Program-made: the position numbers and the translations under genes | Part shown: positions 42,216 through 50,784 of the stretch, in pieces | Position numbering within the stretch: position 1 is the stretch's first letter | Layout of the letters: each line of letters opens with the position of its first letter | Assembly: GCA_015521085.1 (NCBI GenBank) | Contig: WAOW01000005.1 | Location: 186,001-250,000 of the forward strand | Direction: 5' to 3' | DNA from: Candidatus Thermodiscus eudorianus | Lineage (GTDB): Archaea > Thermoproteota > Thermoprotei_A > Sulfolobales > Acidilobaceae | Length of the DNA: 64,000 nt | Notes under the pieces: generated by a model | The model's database searches: none | The model's input: the letters and a program-made list of their open reading frames with translations, nothing else | Told to the model about the DNA's origin: nothing

Positions 42216-43027
42216 GGAGCAATCACCCTGAACCTAGCCTTTAACTGGTCAAGAGCACCCCTGGTAATCACAGTTAACCGGCCCGGCTCGCCACCTGGAG
42301 CCAAGTGTATCACGCCTACATTCCACGGCTCCGCAACGCTGACTCCAGGCAAGCCCTTGACTGACAGGGCAAAGGGGGACCTATGGTTTTCCACGATAAA
42401 GAGTATGCTGACCGGCTGTTTGTATCTCCTGCCACGCATCTTCCCCTTGCCGGCCCTCCATCTCTTACCAGATCTAGCTCTTAGCACATCATCATACACG
42501 CCGATCTTCTCCAGCAACTCCTTGGCTTGGGACACTTTAGATACGGCATCGAGTACGCCGCTATCGAGAATTACTGGAAGTGACTCAACGCTGAATCTGT
42601 GGCCTCGCCCTCTAACTAGGTCGACTATGGAAGTCGCGGCCAGAGCACTCATAGTCGCAATCCTCTTCTCGACGCGGTTTATTTCTTCATGAATCCTCTT
42701 CTCAACACGCGGTGGGTGCGCTAGCCTCCCACCCCTAGTCATGTTCACCAAGGCGGCCCTCATACTACCCCTGATTCTAGGTACCCTTGAAACCCCGTGG
42801 TGGGCTCCGAGGCTCCTGGCACTGGTTCTCTTACCGGCCATAGGATCTCTTCCCTTGGGCTGCAATTTTGCCGTGAACTCGCTGTAGTACGCCCTTCTTA
42901 TCAAATCCTTCCTAACGGGTACTCTAAACACGTCGGGGAGGGTGATCTCCTCCAGGACACTACCATTTACGTCATAAACGGGAGCCGATACGGGTTCCCT
43001 GAGATACAAGAACAAAGACGAATACAT
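42212..43027 (-). CDS. rpl4: Ribosomal protein uL4
   Basis: Archaeal/eukaryotic uL4, early-assembly protein of the 50S subunit with a loop lining the exit tunnel. [18 protein letters not shown] near the N-terminus, RQG-type loop [60 protein letters not shown], and [19 protein letters not shown]. 271 residues. GAGGTGAGG lies 5 nt before the ATG. Eleven nt after uL3. Confidence 0.96.
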   Translation of the reverse strand: MYSSLFLYLREPVSAPVYDVNGSVLEEITLPDVFRVPVRKDLIRRAYYSEFTAKLQPKGRDPMAGKRTSARSLGAHHGVSRVPRIRGSMRAALVNMTRGGRLAHPPRVEKRIHEEINRVEKRIATMSALAATSIVDLVRGRGHRFSVESLPVILDSGVLDAVSKVSQAKELLEKIGVYDDVLRARSGKRWRAGKGKMRGRRYKQPVSILFIVENHRSPFALSVKGLPGVSVAEPWNVGVIHLAPGGEPGRLTVITRGALDQLKARFRVIAP

Positions 43028-43038
43028 GCTGCCTCACC

Positions 43039-44070
43039 TCAGTTACCCTGCTTCGAAGCCAGACTCACATAGACGATCTGAGGAGCCTTGACACCCATCT
43101 TCAAGTACCAGGTCGGCGGCCTGACGGGCCAGCGAAGCACCAGCGGTCTCTTCGGCGTGCCTGGTAGGCTACCAGCGATAATGGCATAGGGACCCTTAAC
43201 CACGCCATAGTGTAGGAACCCCCCGGCCGGCGTTATCTCAAAACCGTTTTCACCATACGCTAGTATCCTCTTGTTATACTCGGTTCTTCTGTGGTAGCCC
43301 ATTTGCCCAGCAGCTGGAATTTCCCACCATGTGCCCCTGCCGTGGCTTCTGGCTCCAGTCCGCCTGCTTCCTTTTCTATGTTTGTGCCATCTGGGTAGCT
43401 CCTTCACGCCCCACCTCTTAACCGGTCCCTGGAACCCCTTGCCCTTCGTCACACCAATTACATCCACTAACTGGCCCACACTGAATACGTCAGGGAACTT
43501 CAACTCTCCTCCAAGCTTCTTCGTTGCATACGAGAACAATGCGTTAATATCAGTGGTGCCGCCGAGTTTGACTTCGAGCAGGTCCGGCTTCTTCTTGCTA
43601 AGCCCGCCGGTTAGTTTCGGTTGAGTCGCGATTATGATCCGGAGCTCTCTTATACTGTCTAGTTTTGATTCGAGTTTTTTCAAGTTCTCTTCCTTAAACC
43701 CGCCAAGAGTCGGTATCTTCCTCCAGAGTTCTAACTGGCTGGGCGGCTCTGCCCATACCTCGCCTGTAGAATACATTCCGCGGTTAGGGTCGTACGCGTA
43801 GCCTCGGATAGCTAGTACGTAGACCGGTGGTACCTCGACTACAGTAGCGGGCACAAAGATCTCTTGTCCAAAGGTTGGGCTCCCGGCTCTATCGTCTATC
43901 ATGTAGAGATGCGTCATGCCAGCTTTGTAGCCGAGGAAGGCTAGTGGTTGGGGCTCCCCGGTTTCTATATCGGGCCATGTCTTGATGCGTGGAACTAGTC
44001 TAGAGGCTCTCTTTCTAGGCGAGTAGCCTAGGCTGCCTCTCCTTGGAGCACTGTGCTTTCTTGCTCCCAA
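43039..44070 (-). CDS. rpl3: Ribosomal protein uL3
   Basis: Binds near the peptidyl transferase centre and is central to early 50S assembly. The conserved N-terminus [20 protein letters not shown] follows the TTG at 44070 with GGGTG upstream; a GTG at 44079 would add three residues. [40 protein letters not shown] and GPAGQMG-like [15 protein letters not shown] are uL3 signatures. 343 residues. Downstream of the SPOUT methyltransferase gene. Confidence 0.96.
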   Translation of the reverse strand: MGARKHSAPRRGSLGYSPRKRASRLVPRIKTWPDIETGEPQPLAFLGYKAGMTHLYMIDDRAGSPTFGQEIFVPATVVEVPPVYVLAIRGYAYDPNRGMYSTGEVWAEPPSQLELWRKIPTLGGFKEENLKKLESKLDSIRELRIIIATQPKLTGGLSKKKPDLLEVKLGGTTDINALFSYATKKLGGELKFPDVFSVGQLVDVIGVTKGKGFQGPVKRWGVKELPRWHKHRKGSRRTGARSHGRGTWWEIPAAGQMGYHRRTEYNKRILAYGENGFEITPAGGFLHYGVVKGPYAIIAGSLPGTPKRPLVLRWPVRPPTWYLKMGVKAPQIVYVSLASKQGN

Positions 44071-44129
44071 TGCTAACACCCTTCAGCCTGAACAGTATCC
44101 TCTTCCAGACCCCCTCTAGCCAAGTCCCC

Positions 44130-44978
44130 CTACGGGTTATAAAGCCTCTGTGATTCGAGTGTGCTGTTTAGTATGGCTAGCGTCGCGTGTATTGCCTCCT
44201 CGGTTCTCACCGTCTTAGTTCCCTGCATTGGTATTGTGTTCAAGACGAGATCGTAAAGGTCTGGAGAGGCCTCGTCCACAACGCTCCCCGTGGGACCACC
44301 GAATACGACTAGAAAGCCTTTGCTATCCTCATATTCCTGAATTGCCTCTCGACTATAGCATTCACCTTTCTTGCTCGTACCTATGATGGTATAGCCATGG
44401 TCTCTGTAGCGGTCCAGGACACGTGGCAGGTCCGGGTTAGCTTCAACGCGGAATCCGGTGTAAAAGTCCGGGTCTGTCACACGCTCCAATAGTAATTTAT
44501 CTTCATCTATTATTCTAACTAAAATTCTTTTACCGGGTTTGGAGTTCCCTCTTAAGAGACCGTAACCATAGCTTCCGAGAAATACCCTACAGACGCCGCT
44601 TGTACACTCCTCCACTAAACCCTCCATAACCAAGTTCCTAGCGGGCCTACGCGGTATGTCATGAAGTGGAATTCTCAGCGGGGGTAGTAGACCTGCTGCC
44701 CGCAACTCGGGTAGGAGTGGGAAGAGCCTCTTCCTAAGGTAGGGTGGGGTCGAAATGTACTCTAACAGGAGCCTCAATAGTTTATAGTCTTTTTTACTAG
44801 AGAATTTATCTTTGTATATGATAACCTTGTCAACCCTATATAGGGCGGCTGCTCTAGCTATGACCCCAGCCTTCAGGGTTTTCAACTGTAAAGTCTCCTC
44901 AGTAGAGAGAACACTCGCCGCTACGGCTATGGCGATCGTATGCCTCCTCTTCCACGGGGGCCACCGAGAGCAAGGCAA
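44130..44978 (-). CDS. SPOUT RNA methyltransferase (COG2106/DUF171 type)
   Basis: SPOUT-fold methyltransferase with an OB-like insertion, related to human SPOUT1/C9orf114. TIAIAVAASVLS starts the fold; LKAGVIARAAALYRVDKVIIY is the next conserved block. The middle holds a beta-rich insertion (LVEECTSGVCRVFLGSYGYG), and the knot region reads FLVVFGGPTGSVVDEAS, then LNTIPMQGTKTVRTEEAI. The substrate in archaea is not established. It is a usual upstream neighbour of uL3 in archaea, suggesting rRNA as a target. Confidence 0.88.
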   Translation of the reverse strand: MPCSRWPPWKRRHTIAIAVAASVLSTEETLQLKTLKAGVIARAAALYRVDKVIIYKDKFSSKKDYKLLRLLLEYISTPPYLRKRLFPLLPELRAAGLLPPLRIPLHDIPRRPARNLVMEGLVEECTSGVCRVFLGSYGYGLLRGNSKPGKRILVRIIDEDKLLLERVTDPDFYTGFRVEANPDLPRVLDRYRDHGYTIIGTSKKGECYSREAIQEYEDSKGFLVVFGGPTGSVVDEASPDLYDLVLNTIPMQGTKTVRTEEAIHATLAILNSTLESQRLYNP

Positions 44979-45032
44979 ACCCTAGACCTCAACCAGCCCT
45001 CCAGGTAAAGAATGAGGGACATGCTGCCAGCC

Positions 45033-45134
45033 CTACTTCTTTTTCTTCTTATATCCACTTTTCGTTTTTACCTCTTCCTCTTCTTTCTTCTTCCCTTTCT
45101 CCATGAAGAGCGTAGTCCTCTGCCTCCCACCCAT
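45033..45134 (-). CDS. 33-residue lysine-rich microprotein at head of the uL3 operon
   Basis: ATG 45134 to TAG 45033 encodes a 33-residue protein: N-terminus MGGRQRTTLFMEKG, then a Lys/Glu stretch, ending SGYKKKKK. AGGTGGTGAGG is placed 4 nt before the ATG, one of the strongest ribosome sites in the window, and GTATATAA (45174-45181) can serve as TATA box. The MGG-basic-MEK start is reminiscent of the N-terminal tail of archaeal eS25, but the winged-helix body is absent. Pure composition could mislead; the regulatory signals are the main support. Confidence 0.6.
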   Translation of the reverse strand: MGGRQRTTLFMEKGKKKEEEEVKTKSGYKKKKK

Positions 45135-45137
45135 ATA

Positions 45138-45181
45138 GCCTCACCACCTATGATGTGTCTCCCCGGGACGGGGTTATATAC
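45138..45181. promoter_or_regulatory. Divergent promoter for the microprotein/uL3 operon and the PrpB-type lyase
   Basis: TTATATAC (45174-45181) reads as a TATA box on both strands. On plus, the lyase ATG at 45203 is about 22 nt downstream, fitting a leaderless transcript. On minus, the microprotein has a ~15-20 nt leader holding AGGTGGTGAGG (45138-45148). Both transcripts may share this one element. Confidence 0.45.
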
Positions 45182-45202
45182 AGTAGCAGTTCTCTATACT
45201 CA

Positions 45203-46162
45203 ATGAGGGTGTTGGAAGTGGCATTCTTATACTCGTCTCCGATAGAAGACCCCGGAAGCGTGCTCCGTAGGTTAATGAGAGAGAGGGATATAATAGTAGC
45301 ACCCGGTGTATTCAATCCAGCAGTAGCGTTACTCGTCGAGAGAATGGGTTTCGAAGCAGCATATCTCTCCGGTGCTGCACTAACTGGTAGCTTGGCAATG
45401 CCAGACCTGGGGCTGATCACCTTAACCGAGCTGGCCACATTTACTTCCTACATAACACGAGTAGTATCCATACCGATAATCGTAGACGCGGATACCGGTT
45501 TCGGAGAGGCCATTAATGTTCAACGAACTGTTAGAGAGCTGGAAGCTGTTGGTGCAGCCGCGATTCAAATCGAAGACCAGGTCCTACCGAAGAAGTGCGG
45601 ACACCTGACGGGCAAGAAGCTGATTCCAGCAGAGGATATGGTTAAGAAGATAGTAGCCGCCGTAGAAGCCAGGAAGAAGGAGACGGTGATTATAGCTAGA
45701 ACCGACGCCAGGGGCGTAGAGGGGTTAGAAGCGGCTATCGATAGAGCGAAACTCTACGTTGAGGCTGGAGCAGACGTTATATTCCCAGAGGCCCTAAAAA
45801 GCCTCGAAGAATTTAAGGAGTTCTCAAGAGCCCTACCCAACACGCCGCTACTGGCAAACATGACTGAGTTCGGCAAGACACCCTACCTAACAGTTGACCA
45901 GTTCAAAGAGGCCGGCTTTAAAATAGTCATATTCCCGGTAACAACCTTCAGATACGCTATGGGTGCTATAAGGGAGGCGTTGGAAGTATTAAGAAATAGT
46001 GGCACACAGAAACCCCTCCTAGAGAGGATGATGACCAGATGGGAGTTCTACGAGCTCATAGGCTATAAGGTCTATGAAGACAAGGATAGACAGATAGCTG
46101 AGAAAGCCGGGGAAATCGTCTCGAAACATAAGGGTTTCACAGACGGTGGAATAGCCGATTAG
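45203..46162 (+). CDS. 2-methylisocitrate lyase-like enzyme (isocitrate lyase/PEP mutase superfamily)
   Basis: PrpB-group TIM-barrel lyase. APGVFNPAVALLVERMGFEA and AYLSGAALTGS at the start, metal-binding VDADTGFGEA, IQIEDQVLPKKCGHLTGKK with the catalytic cysteine (KKCGH), and IARTDARGVEGLEAAIDRA all match PrpB more than isocitrate lyase. It would split 2-methylisocitrate into pyruvate and succinate. ATG 45203 suits the TATA box for a leaderless mRNA; 319 residues. No methylcitrate synthase is nearby. The Ced-like operon follows 59 nt later. Confidence 0.85.
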   Translation: MRVLEVAFLYSSPIEDPGSVLRRLMRERDIIVAPGVFNPAVALLVERMGFEAAYLSGAALTGSLAMPDLGLITLTELATFTSYITRVVSIPIIVDADTGFGEAINVQRTVRELEAVGAAAIQIEDQVLPKKCGHLTGKKLIPAEDMVKKIVAAVEARKKETVIIARTDARGVEGLEAAIDRAKLYVEAGADVIFPEALKSLEEFKEFSRALPNTPLLANMTEFGKTPYLTVDQFKEAGFKIVIFPVTTFRYAMGAIREALEVLRNSGTQKPLLERMMTRWEFYELIGYKVYEDKDRQIAEKAGEIVSKHKGFTDGGIAD

Positions 46163-46221
46163 ATCCGTTAACCACTCCCTCTCCTCTTCATATGGCCTTT
46201 TTCTACCAATAAGGGGAGTAA

Positions 46222-46470
46222 ATGGCGGTCCAAGACCTGCTAAACCTGATCCAAAATACCACCCAGCAGATTTCGATACTGGCGTGGGCGGTCTTCCTCT
46301 TAACCTGGAGCATTGGTTGGACTCTACGAGGCGCGCCAATACCCCTCGGTAGGCTAAAAAGGACGGGATCCAGCTTCATAGAGGACTCTGTCTGGGCGGC
46401 TCTCTGGCTCGCGCTCGGGTCGACGATATTCAGTCTGATAACATACTTGATACAAGTCATAACGAGTTGA
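46222..46470 (+). CDS. cedA1: CedA1-like two-helix pilin/membrane protein
   Basis: 82 residues: an amphipathic start (QDLLNLIQNTTQQISIL), then helix 1 LAWAVFLLTWSIGWTLRG, a short cytosolic turn with APIPLGRLKR, and helix 2 VWAALWLALGSTIFSLITYL. This hairpin of two helices with a basic turn is the CedA1/VirB2-like pilin layout. AAGGGGAG precedes the ATG. The stop overlaps the next ATG (TGATG). In Aeropyrum, CedA1 polymerises into a conjugation-like pilus used for DNA import. Identity rests on topology and context, not a strong sequence match. Confidence 0.65.
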   Translation: MAVQDLLNLIQNTTQQISILAWAVFLLTWSIGWTLRGAPIPLGRLKRTGSSFIEDSVWAALWLALGSTIFSLITYLIQVITS

Positions 46471-47855
46471 TGGAGATGGAGGTAGACTACCTGAGAGTCG
46501 CATATGAGCTCTCGATACTCTCATTCTACATCGGAGTCTTGATATACGCGCTTCCGATACCGTGGCCGCCATTGAAGCGTTGGGCCCCAAGATTAATGAT
46601 GGACGGGTTTTTCACAGCAGCTCTCGCAGCGCTATTCTACGGGTTGCTTTCAACAAGCGACTATATAGCCCGCGTGCTGGGTGGATCCTGGGAGTTGTTT
46701 CAGGGATGGCTCTCCACTGCTATAAGTACTTTAATATCGCTCAAGGGATTTGTCTTTGTTATAACGATGATCACTTCTCAATTCCCATTCGCCGGTGCAA
46801 TCGGATCGGCTCTAAGGCCGGTGGATAGAGTAGCCGATATAGGCTTCATAACCATAGCATGGATATCGGCCTTGATGATAATAGTGAGTAACTTCGGCAA
46901 AGCCCTCGCAGCTATCGGAATAGCGTTGTCGGCGGTTCCCTTCAGAATATCGCGAAGTGCTGGTGCATGGCTCCTATCCTTTGTCCTGGTCTTCAATGCC
47001 GGTCTGCAGGTACTCCCGTCCTTCCTCGCTACACTAGCCGAACAACCTGGGAGGCCGGATCCGTCGGAGCTAGAAGCGAACGGCCTCGCGATAGCGAAGC
47101 TACATGTCATCGACTACACCAACAGGAGTGTCGGGGGAGGAATCCTCTACATGTATAATAGTGCTGGGGACGAGTGGGCTAAGTATATAGTCTCTAATGG
47201 ATTAGCTTGGGACGACGACTTCGGTAGCACGGTTCCCGTGCCAAGCAGAACCGAGGTATATCTCGCGCTGGAAATCGATAACGTGCGCTTTAATCTAAAA
47301 CCCTACCCGCTCCACCCCTCTGATTACCAAGGTAATGGGACCCTATGGGAGGCGGTAGTTTCCAACAAGTACCTTGTATGGGTCGGGAACTACACTATAA
47401 TATACACTACAGGCGAGCCTCAAAGCTTCACCAGAGATGGCGACAACGTGTCTCTTACAGTGTATCTTAACAGCGGTGAATACATAGCATTTAGGACCCC
47501 CTCAGAGTGTAGCGTGTCAGTCAACCACTCCGACGGCCTAGAAAGCACTAGCTCCACCTGGGAATGGATGGATATGACGGGGACGTTAGTAAAGTATACA
47601 CCCAAGCATCCAGGCGAATACACGCTAAGTCTAACCATAGACACCTGCAATAGGGTCTCGCCGGACTTTGGAGACACGGAGAACTATCTGGAGAAGGTCG
47701 GGAAGCTCGGAACATACATGGACATAGACTTCATTTCATCCATCCTACTCTACTACACCACGATACCTCTACTCTACACCTTTGTTTTGTTCACGATAAC
47801 AACGGGCCTAGCCAGGATACTCGGGGGACGGGAAAGGCTCTTCATTAAGGTTTAG
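46470..47855 (+). CDS. cedA: CedA-like polytopic membrane protein with large external domain
   Basis: 461 residues. About six hydrophobic helices lie in the first 190 residues (YELSILSFYIGVLIYALPI, FFTAALAALFYGLL, LISLKGFVFVITMI, DIGFITIAWISALMIIVS, ALAAIGIALSAVPF, AWLLSFVLVFNAGLQVL). A ~230-residue beta-rich soluble domain with at least five N-x-S/T sites follows, and a last helix SILLYYTTIPLLYTFVLF near 440. The domain should be outside the cell. CedA is the channel candidate of the crenarchaeal DNA importer. Start ATG 46470 couples to cedA1; cedB begins 13 nt later. Confidence 0.65.
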   Translation: MEMEVDYLRVAYELSILSFYIGVLIYALPIPWPPLKRWAPRLMMDGFFTAALAALFYGLLSTSDYIARVLGGSWELFQGWLSTAISTLISLKGFVFVITMITSQFPFAGAIGSALRPVDRVADIGFITIAWISALMIIVSNFGKALAAIGIALSAVPFRISRSAGAWLLSFVLVFNAGLQVLPSFLATLAEQPGRPDPSELEANGLAIAKLHVIDYTNRSVGGGILYMYNSAGDEWAKYIVSNGLAWDDDFGSTVPVPSRTEVYLALEIDNVRFNLKPYPLHPSDYQGNGTLWEAVVSNKYLVWVGNYTIIYTTGEPQSFTRDGDNVSLTVYLNSGEYIAFRTPSECSVSVNHSDGLESTSSTWEWMDMTGTLVKYTPKHPGEYTLSLTIDTCNRVSPDFGDTENYLEKVGKLGTYMDIDFISSILLYYTTIPLLYTFVLFTITTGLARILGGRERLFIKV

Positions 47856-47868
47856 TGGGTGGACACTC

Positions 47869-49371
47869 ATGTGGTTTGAGGTTCTAATAGGAGGGATGGC
47901 AGTAGCATCACTCACATTAATAATCAAGAATACGAGGGCGACTAGAGACTTCGGAGTGAGTCTAAGTAGGGCGTCAATAGCGGATAGAAGGGGTGGTACC
48001 GAGGCGATAGTATTCGAGGGGAAGACCTACGAGCCAATCATATACTATTCCGAGGACCCGATACGCGATGAAACCGGCAGGCTGGGTGAGAGACTGGCCA
48101 ACCTGGCTCGGAGTGTAAGGATAAACGTTACATACATGACAAGCCTGTTCAGAGTGGATAAGGGCAGGCTACTCTCGTACCTGGAAGACCAGATAAACAA
48201 GGCTCAATTCGGATACCAGGCTACCGGCCACGTCAGATACGCTGAGAGACTACGCTTCCTCAAGAAACTATACAATGAGGTGGCTAGAACCCATACACCC
48301 TATACCCACAGGGTCCTCCTCGTGGTATGGAGCGAGAAGGGCGATACTGAGGCGCGTGCAAAAGCCGAAGCCTTCAAGTCGATGGTCGAGGCCGAAGCCG
48401 GGATTAGACTTGAGAGGGCCAAAGAGCCTCTATTGAAGGCTCTCCTACCCTCCACCAGCGAGGGACTGGGGACCATGCCGCCGTCTATCTTCGCTAGCAT
48501 TTATGACTCTCCCGGCGTCGTCCTCGGGAGAGACTCCGACGGCAGGCTAGTGGTCTTGGACTGGCCGAGGGATTTCGAGACGCACATAGGCGTCTTCGGC
48601 CCCACGGGTAGGGGTAAGACGGTACTGCTAAACGGTATAGCGTCACAGCTGGCTAGCAGGAGCGAATCAAGGCTAGACCCCTATATGGTAGCCGTAATAG
48701 ACCCGAAGGGCGACCTAGTAGCGATGCTCTCAGCACAGGCAACGGCTGTAGAAGTCTTAGAGCCCGGAGACTGTATACAAATACCAAGGATGGAGGGTTT
48801 AGCCGAGATATTATTGGAGTCTGTTTTCGAGAGCTATTCCTCCAAGAGCGTTAATGCGTGTGAGGGAAGCCTGCTCAGGCGAGGCTTAGTGGTCTTCGAC
48901 CTGTCGAGCCTTGCTAACGAGGATAGAGATGTGGCGGCGTCGCTTATATTGTCGAGCCTCGTGTTAGAGGCTAGCGAGGGGGATCTCCCCGGCAGGGTCG
49001 TGGTAATAATAGATGAGGCGTGGAGGCTGGCTATGAGTGGAGCCAAGCACCTGGTATGGGCTCTTAGAGAGGGTCGAAGTAGGAGACTCCACGTAGTATA
49101 TGCGACGCAGTCGCCCGAGGATCTACCAGATTCTGTGCTAAACAACACGGGGACCCTTATAGTGTTCGGCGGGTATACGAGGAGCTATACAGAGGCGGCC
49201 CGGAGACTCGGGCTTGACGATGCTAGACGCCTGCTGGAGATGCCGATCGGGACAGCTATGGTGAAAGTCAAAGACCTGCCGCCAACGGAGACTCGTGTAT
49301 TCGGATTCCACGAATACGTTAAAAAGGTGGAAGAGCAGAGTATCCCTGGATCGGACAGGGGAGTGAGCTAA
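47869..49371 (+). CDS. cedB: CedB-like HerA/VirB4-type ATPase
   Basis: 500 residues. An N-terminal membrane helix (FEVLIGGMAVASLTLII) anchors the protein; residues 30-230 form an N-terminal domain; Walker A is FGPTGRGKTVLLNG (about 243-250), Walker B VVVIIDEAWRL (about 378-388), and YATQSPEDLPDSVLNNTGT is the sensor/motif typical of VirB4/HerA ATPases. Membrane-anchored HerA-like ATPases of this size next to CedA energise DNA import in crenarchaea. GGGTGGA precedes the ATG. Its TAA is 1 nt from the uL2 TTG start. Confidence 0.8.
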   Translation: MWFEVLIGGMAVASLTLIIKNTRATRDFGVSLSRASIADRRGGTEAIVFEGKTYEPIIYYSEDPIRDETGRLGERLANLARSVRINVTYMTSLFRVDKGRLLSYLEDQINKAQFGYQATGHVRYAERLRFLKKLYNEVARTHTPYTHRVLLVVWSEKGDTEARAKAEAFKSMVEAEAGIRLERAKEPLLKALLPSTSEGLGTMPPSIFASIYDSPGVVLGRDSDGRLVVLDWPRDFETHIGVFGPTGRGKTVLLNGIASQLASRSESRLDPYMVAVIDPKGDLVAMLSAQATAVEVLEPGDCIQIPRMEGLAEILLESVFESYSSKSVNACEGSLLRRGLVVFDLSSLANEDRDVAASLILSSLVLEASEGDLPGRVVVIIDEAWRLAMSGAKHLVWALREGRSRRLHVVYATQSPEDLPDSVLNNTGTLIVFGGYTRSYTEAARRLGLDDARRLLEMPIGTAMVKVKDLPPTETRVFGFHEYVKKVEEQSIPGSDRGVS

Positions 49372-49372
49372 A

Positions 49373-50089
49373 TTGGGTAAACGGCTCAGGCAGCAAAGAG
49401 CAGGCAGGGGGACGCCGACATACCGCAGCCCAGGCCATATACACCCCGGGCCCGCCAAGTATCCGCCCCTTGCAGACTCTACCGTTAAGGGCAAGATCGT
49501 CGAGCTACTCCACGACCCAGGTCGCTATGTCCCGCTGGCAAGGATCGTGACGGAAGACGGCAAGGAGTTTCTAACACCAGCTGCCGAAGGCGTATACGTG
49601 GGGAAGATCGTAGAGATAGGCCCTGATGCCAAGCCCGATCCAGGCAACATAATGCCTATAGGCAATGTACCCGAAGGAACCATGGTATTCAATGTAGAGA
49701 TAGTCCCGGGCGACGGGGGCAAACTAGCCCGGCAGGCAGGAAGCTATGCCCTAATACTAGGCAGGGCTGGGAGCAAGACTAGGATACGCCTGCCCAGCGG
49801 CAAGGAGAAAGAGGTGCCAAATAAGGCCAGGGTAACAATAGGGATTCCGGCTGGAGCTGGAAGAGTAGAGAAACCGATTATGAAAGCCGGACTCGCATAC
49901 CACAAGTGGAAGGTAAAGGCTAGGAAATGGCCTAGAGTAAGAGGTGTCGCCATGAACGCCGTAAACCACCCATTCGGAGGCGGAAGCCACCAGAGGAAGA
50001 GCCACCCGTCAACCGTAGCCAGGGAGACGCCGCCAGGCCGGAAGGTAGGTCATATAGCGGCTAGGAGAACCGGTAGGAGAAAGAGATAG
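49373..50089 (+). CDS. rpl2: Ribosomal protein uL2
   Basis: Universally conserved 50S protein near the peptidyl transferase centre. GKRLRQQRAGRGTPTYRSPG at the N-terminus, RIVTEDGKEFLTPAAEGVYVG, MPIGNVPEGTMVFNVE, and the C-terminal GVAMNAVNHPFGGGSHQ with the essential histidine. 238 residues. TTG start sits 1 nt after the cedB stop, so it depends on readthrough or coupling from the Ced-like operon. In most archaea uL2 follows uL23; here those genes are 7 kb away on the other strand. Confidence 0.96.
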   Translation: MGKRLRQQRAGRGTPTYRSPGHIHPGPAKYPPLADSTVKGKIVELLHDPGRYVPLARIVTEDGKEFLTPAAEGVYVGKIVEIGPDAKPDPGNIMPIGNVPEGTMVFNVEIVPGDGGKLARQAGSYALILGRAGSKTRIRLPSGKEKEVPNKARVTIGIPAGAGRVEKPIMKAGLAYHKWKVKARKWPRVRGVAMNAVNHPFGGGSHQRKSHPSTVARETPPGRKVGHIAARRTGRRKR

Positions 50090-50103
50090 AGCCCCAGCAC
50101 CCC

Positions 50104-50784
50104 CTACAAATAACCCAGAAGCCTCTCGGCCGCACAGACAAGACGGGACGCCACGCTCCAAGCCTTCAATCCAAAACCAGACATTATCCTATACCTCTCA
50201 GCAGACTTCCTAAGAGTAGACCTCTTAAAGTCCCCCCTAGCAAAGGCTCCTATGCCGAGGGGCATGCCCGTATAGAGACTCCTAGCAACAATCCACTCGG
50301 GACTCCTATCCTCGCCATGCTCCCAGAGAAGTAGGAGTTTACCGTGTTCTTCTACAAAATCTCCCAGTCTCTCGTGTGTCATATAGATGAGGGCGTCGCC
50401 CTCCAGGGGGACCCTCCCATACTCCAGCAACTGGGCCATTAGACCGCGGAATCGCTCATAGCTCTTGGGAATCCTGGTACTAGTTTCAACACGGAAAATC
50501 CTCCCGTCATACACGTGTACATATACTTCGAGCAAGCCATCCCTCGCTAAGGGCGAGTCTAGGAGGGACAGTAGGGTCACGTGGACTATATCGGGCCTGC
50601 CACGTTTCCACTTCTGAGGGAGCGCAGCCATTGCATTGTAGTGCAGACTCTTCTCCAGCAACATGTCTCCAGGCCTAACACCATACCGGCGCGCACTCCT
50701 AACCACCTGAGGATGGCTCCACAGCTCGCGAGGGACCCTCTCAAGGGCAGCCTCCAAAAGAATTACCCGGAGGATTCCCTCCAT
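50104..50784 (-). CDS. nep1: rRNA pseudouridine N1-methyltransferase Nep1
   Basis: SPOUT-fold Emg1/Nep1 that methylates a pseudouridine of 16S rRNA (yeast position 1191 equivalent) and helps 30S assembly. RGRPDIVHVTLLSLLDSPLA is the conserved alpha/beta core; IRVPRSY-type ETSTRIPKSYERFRGLM binds RNA; the knot end reads LYTGMPLGIGAFARGDF. 226 residues. Its start overlaps the UPF0282 gene by 22 nt in a minus-strand run of four RNA/DNA processing genes. Confidence 0.9.
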   Translation of the reverse strand: MEGILRVILLEAALERVPRELWSHPQVVRSARRYGVRPGDMLLEKSLHYNAMAALPQKWKRGRPDIVHVTLLSLLDSPLARDGLLEVYVHVYDGRIFRVETSTRIPKSYERFRGLMAQLLEYGRVPLEGDALIYMTHERLGDFVEEHGKLLLLWEHGEDRSPEWIVARSLYTGMPLGIGAFARGDFKRSTLRKSAERYRIMSGFGLKAWSVASRLVCAAERLLGYL

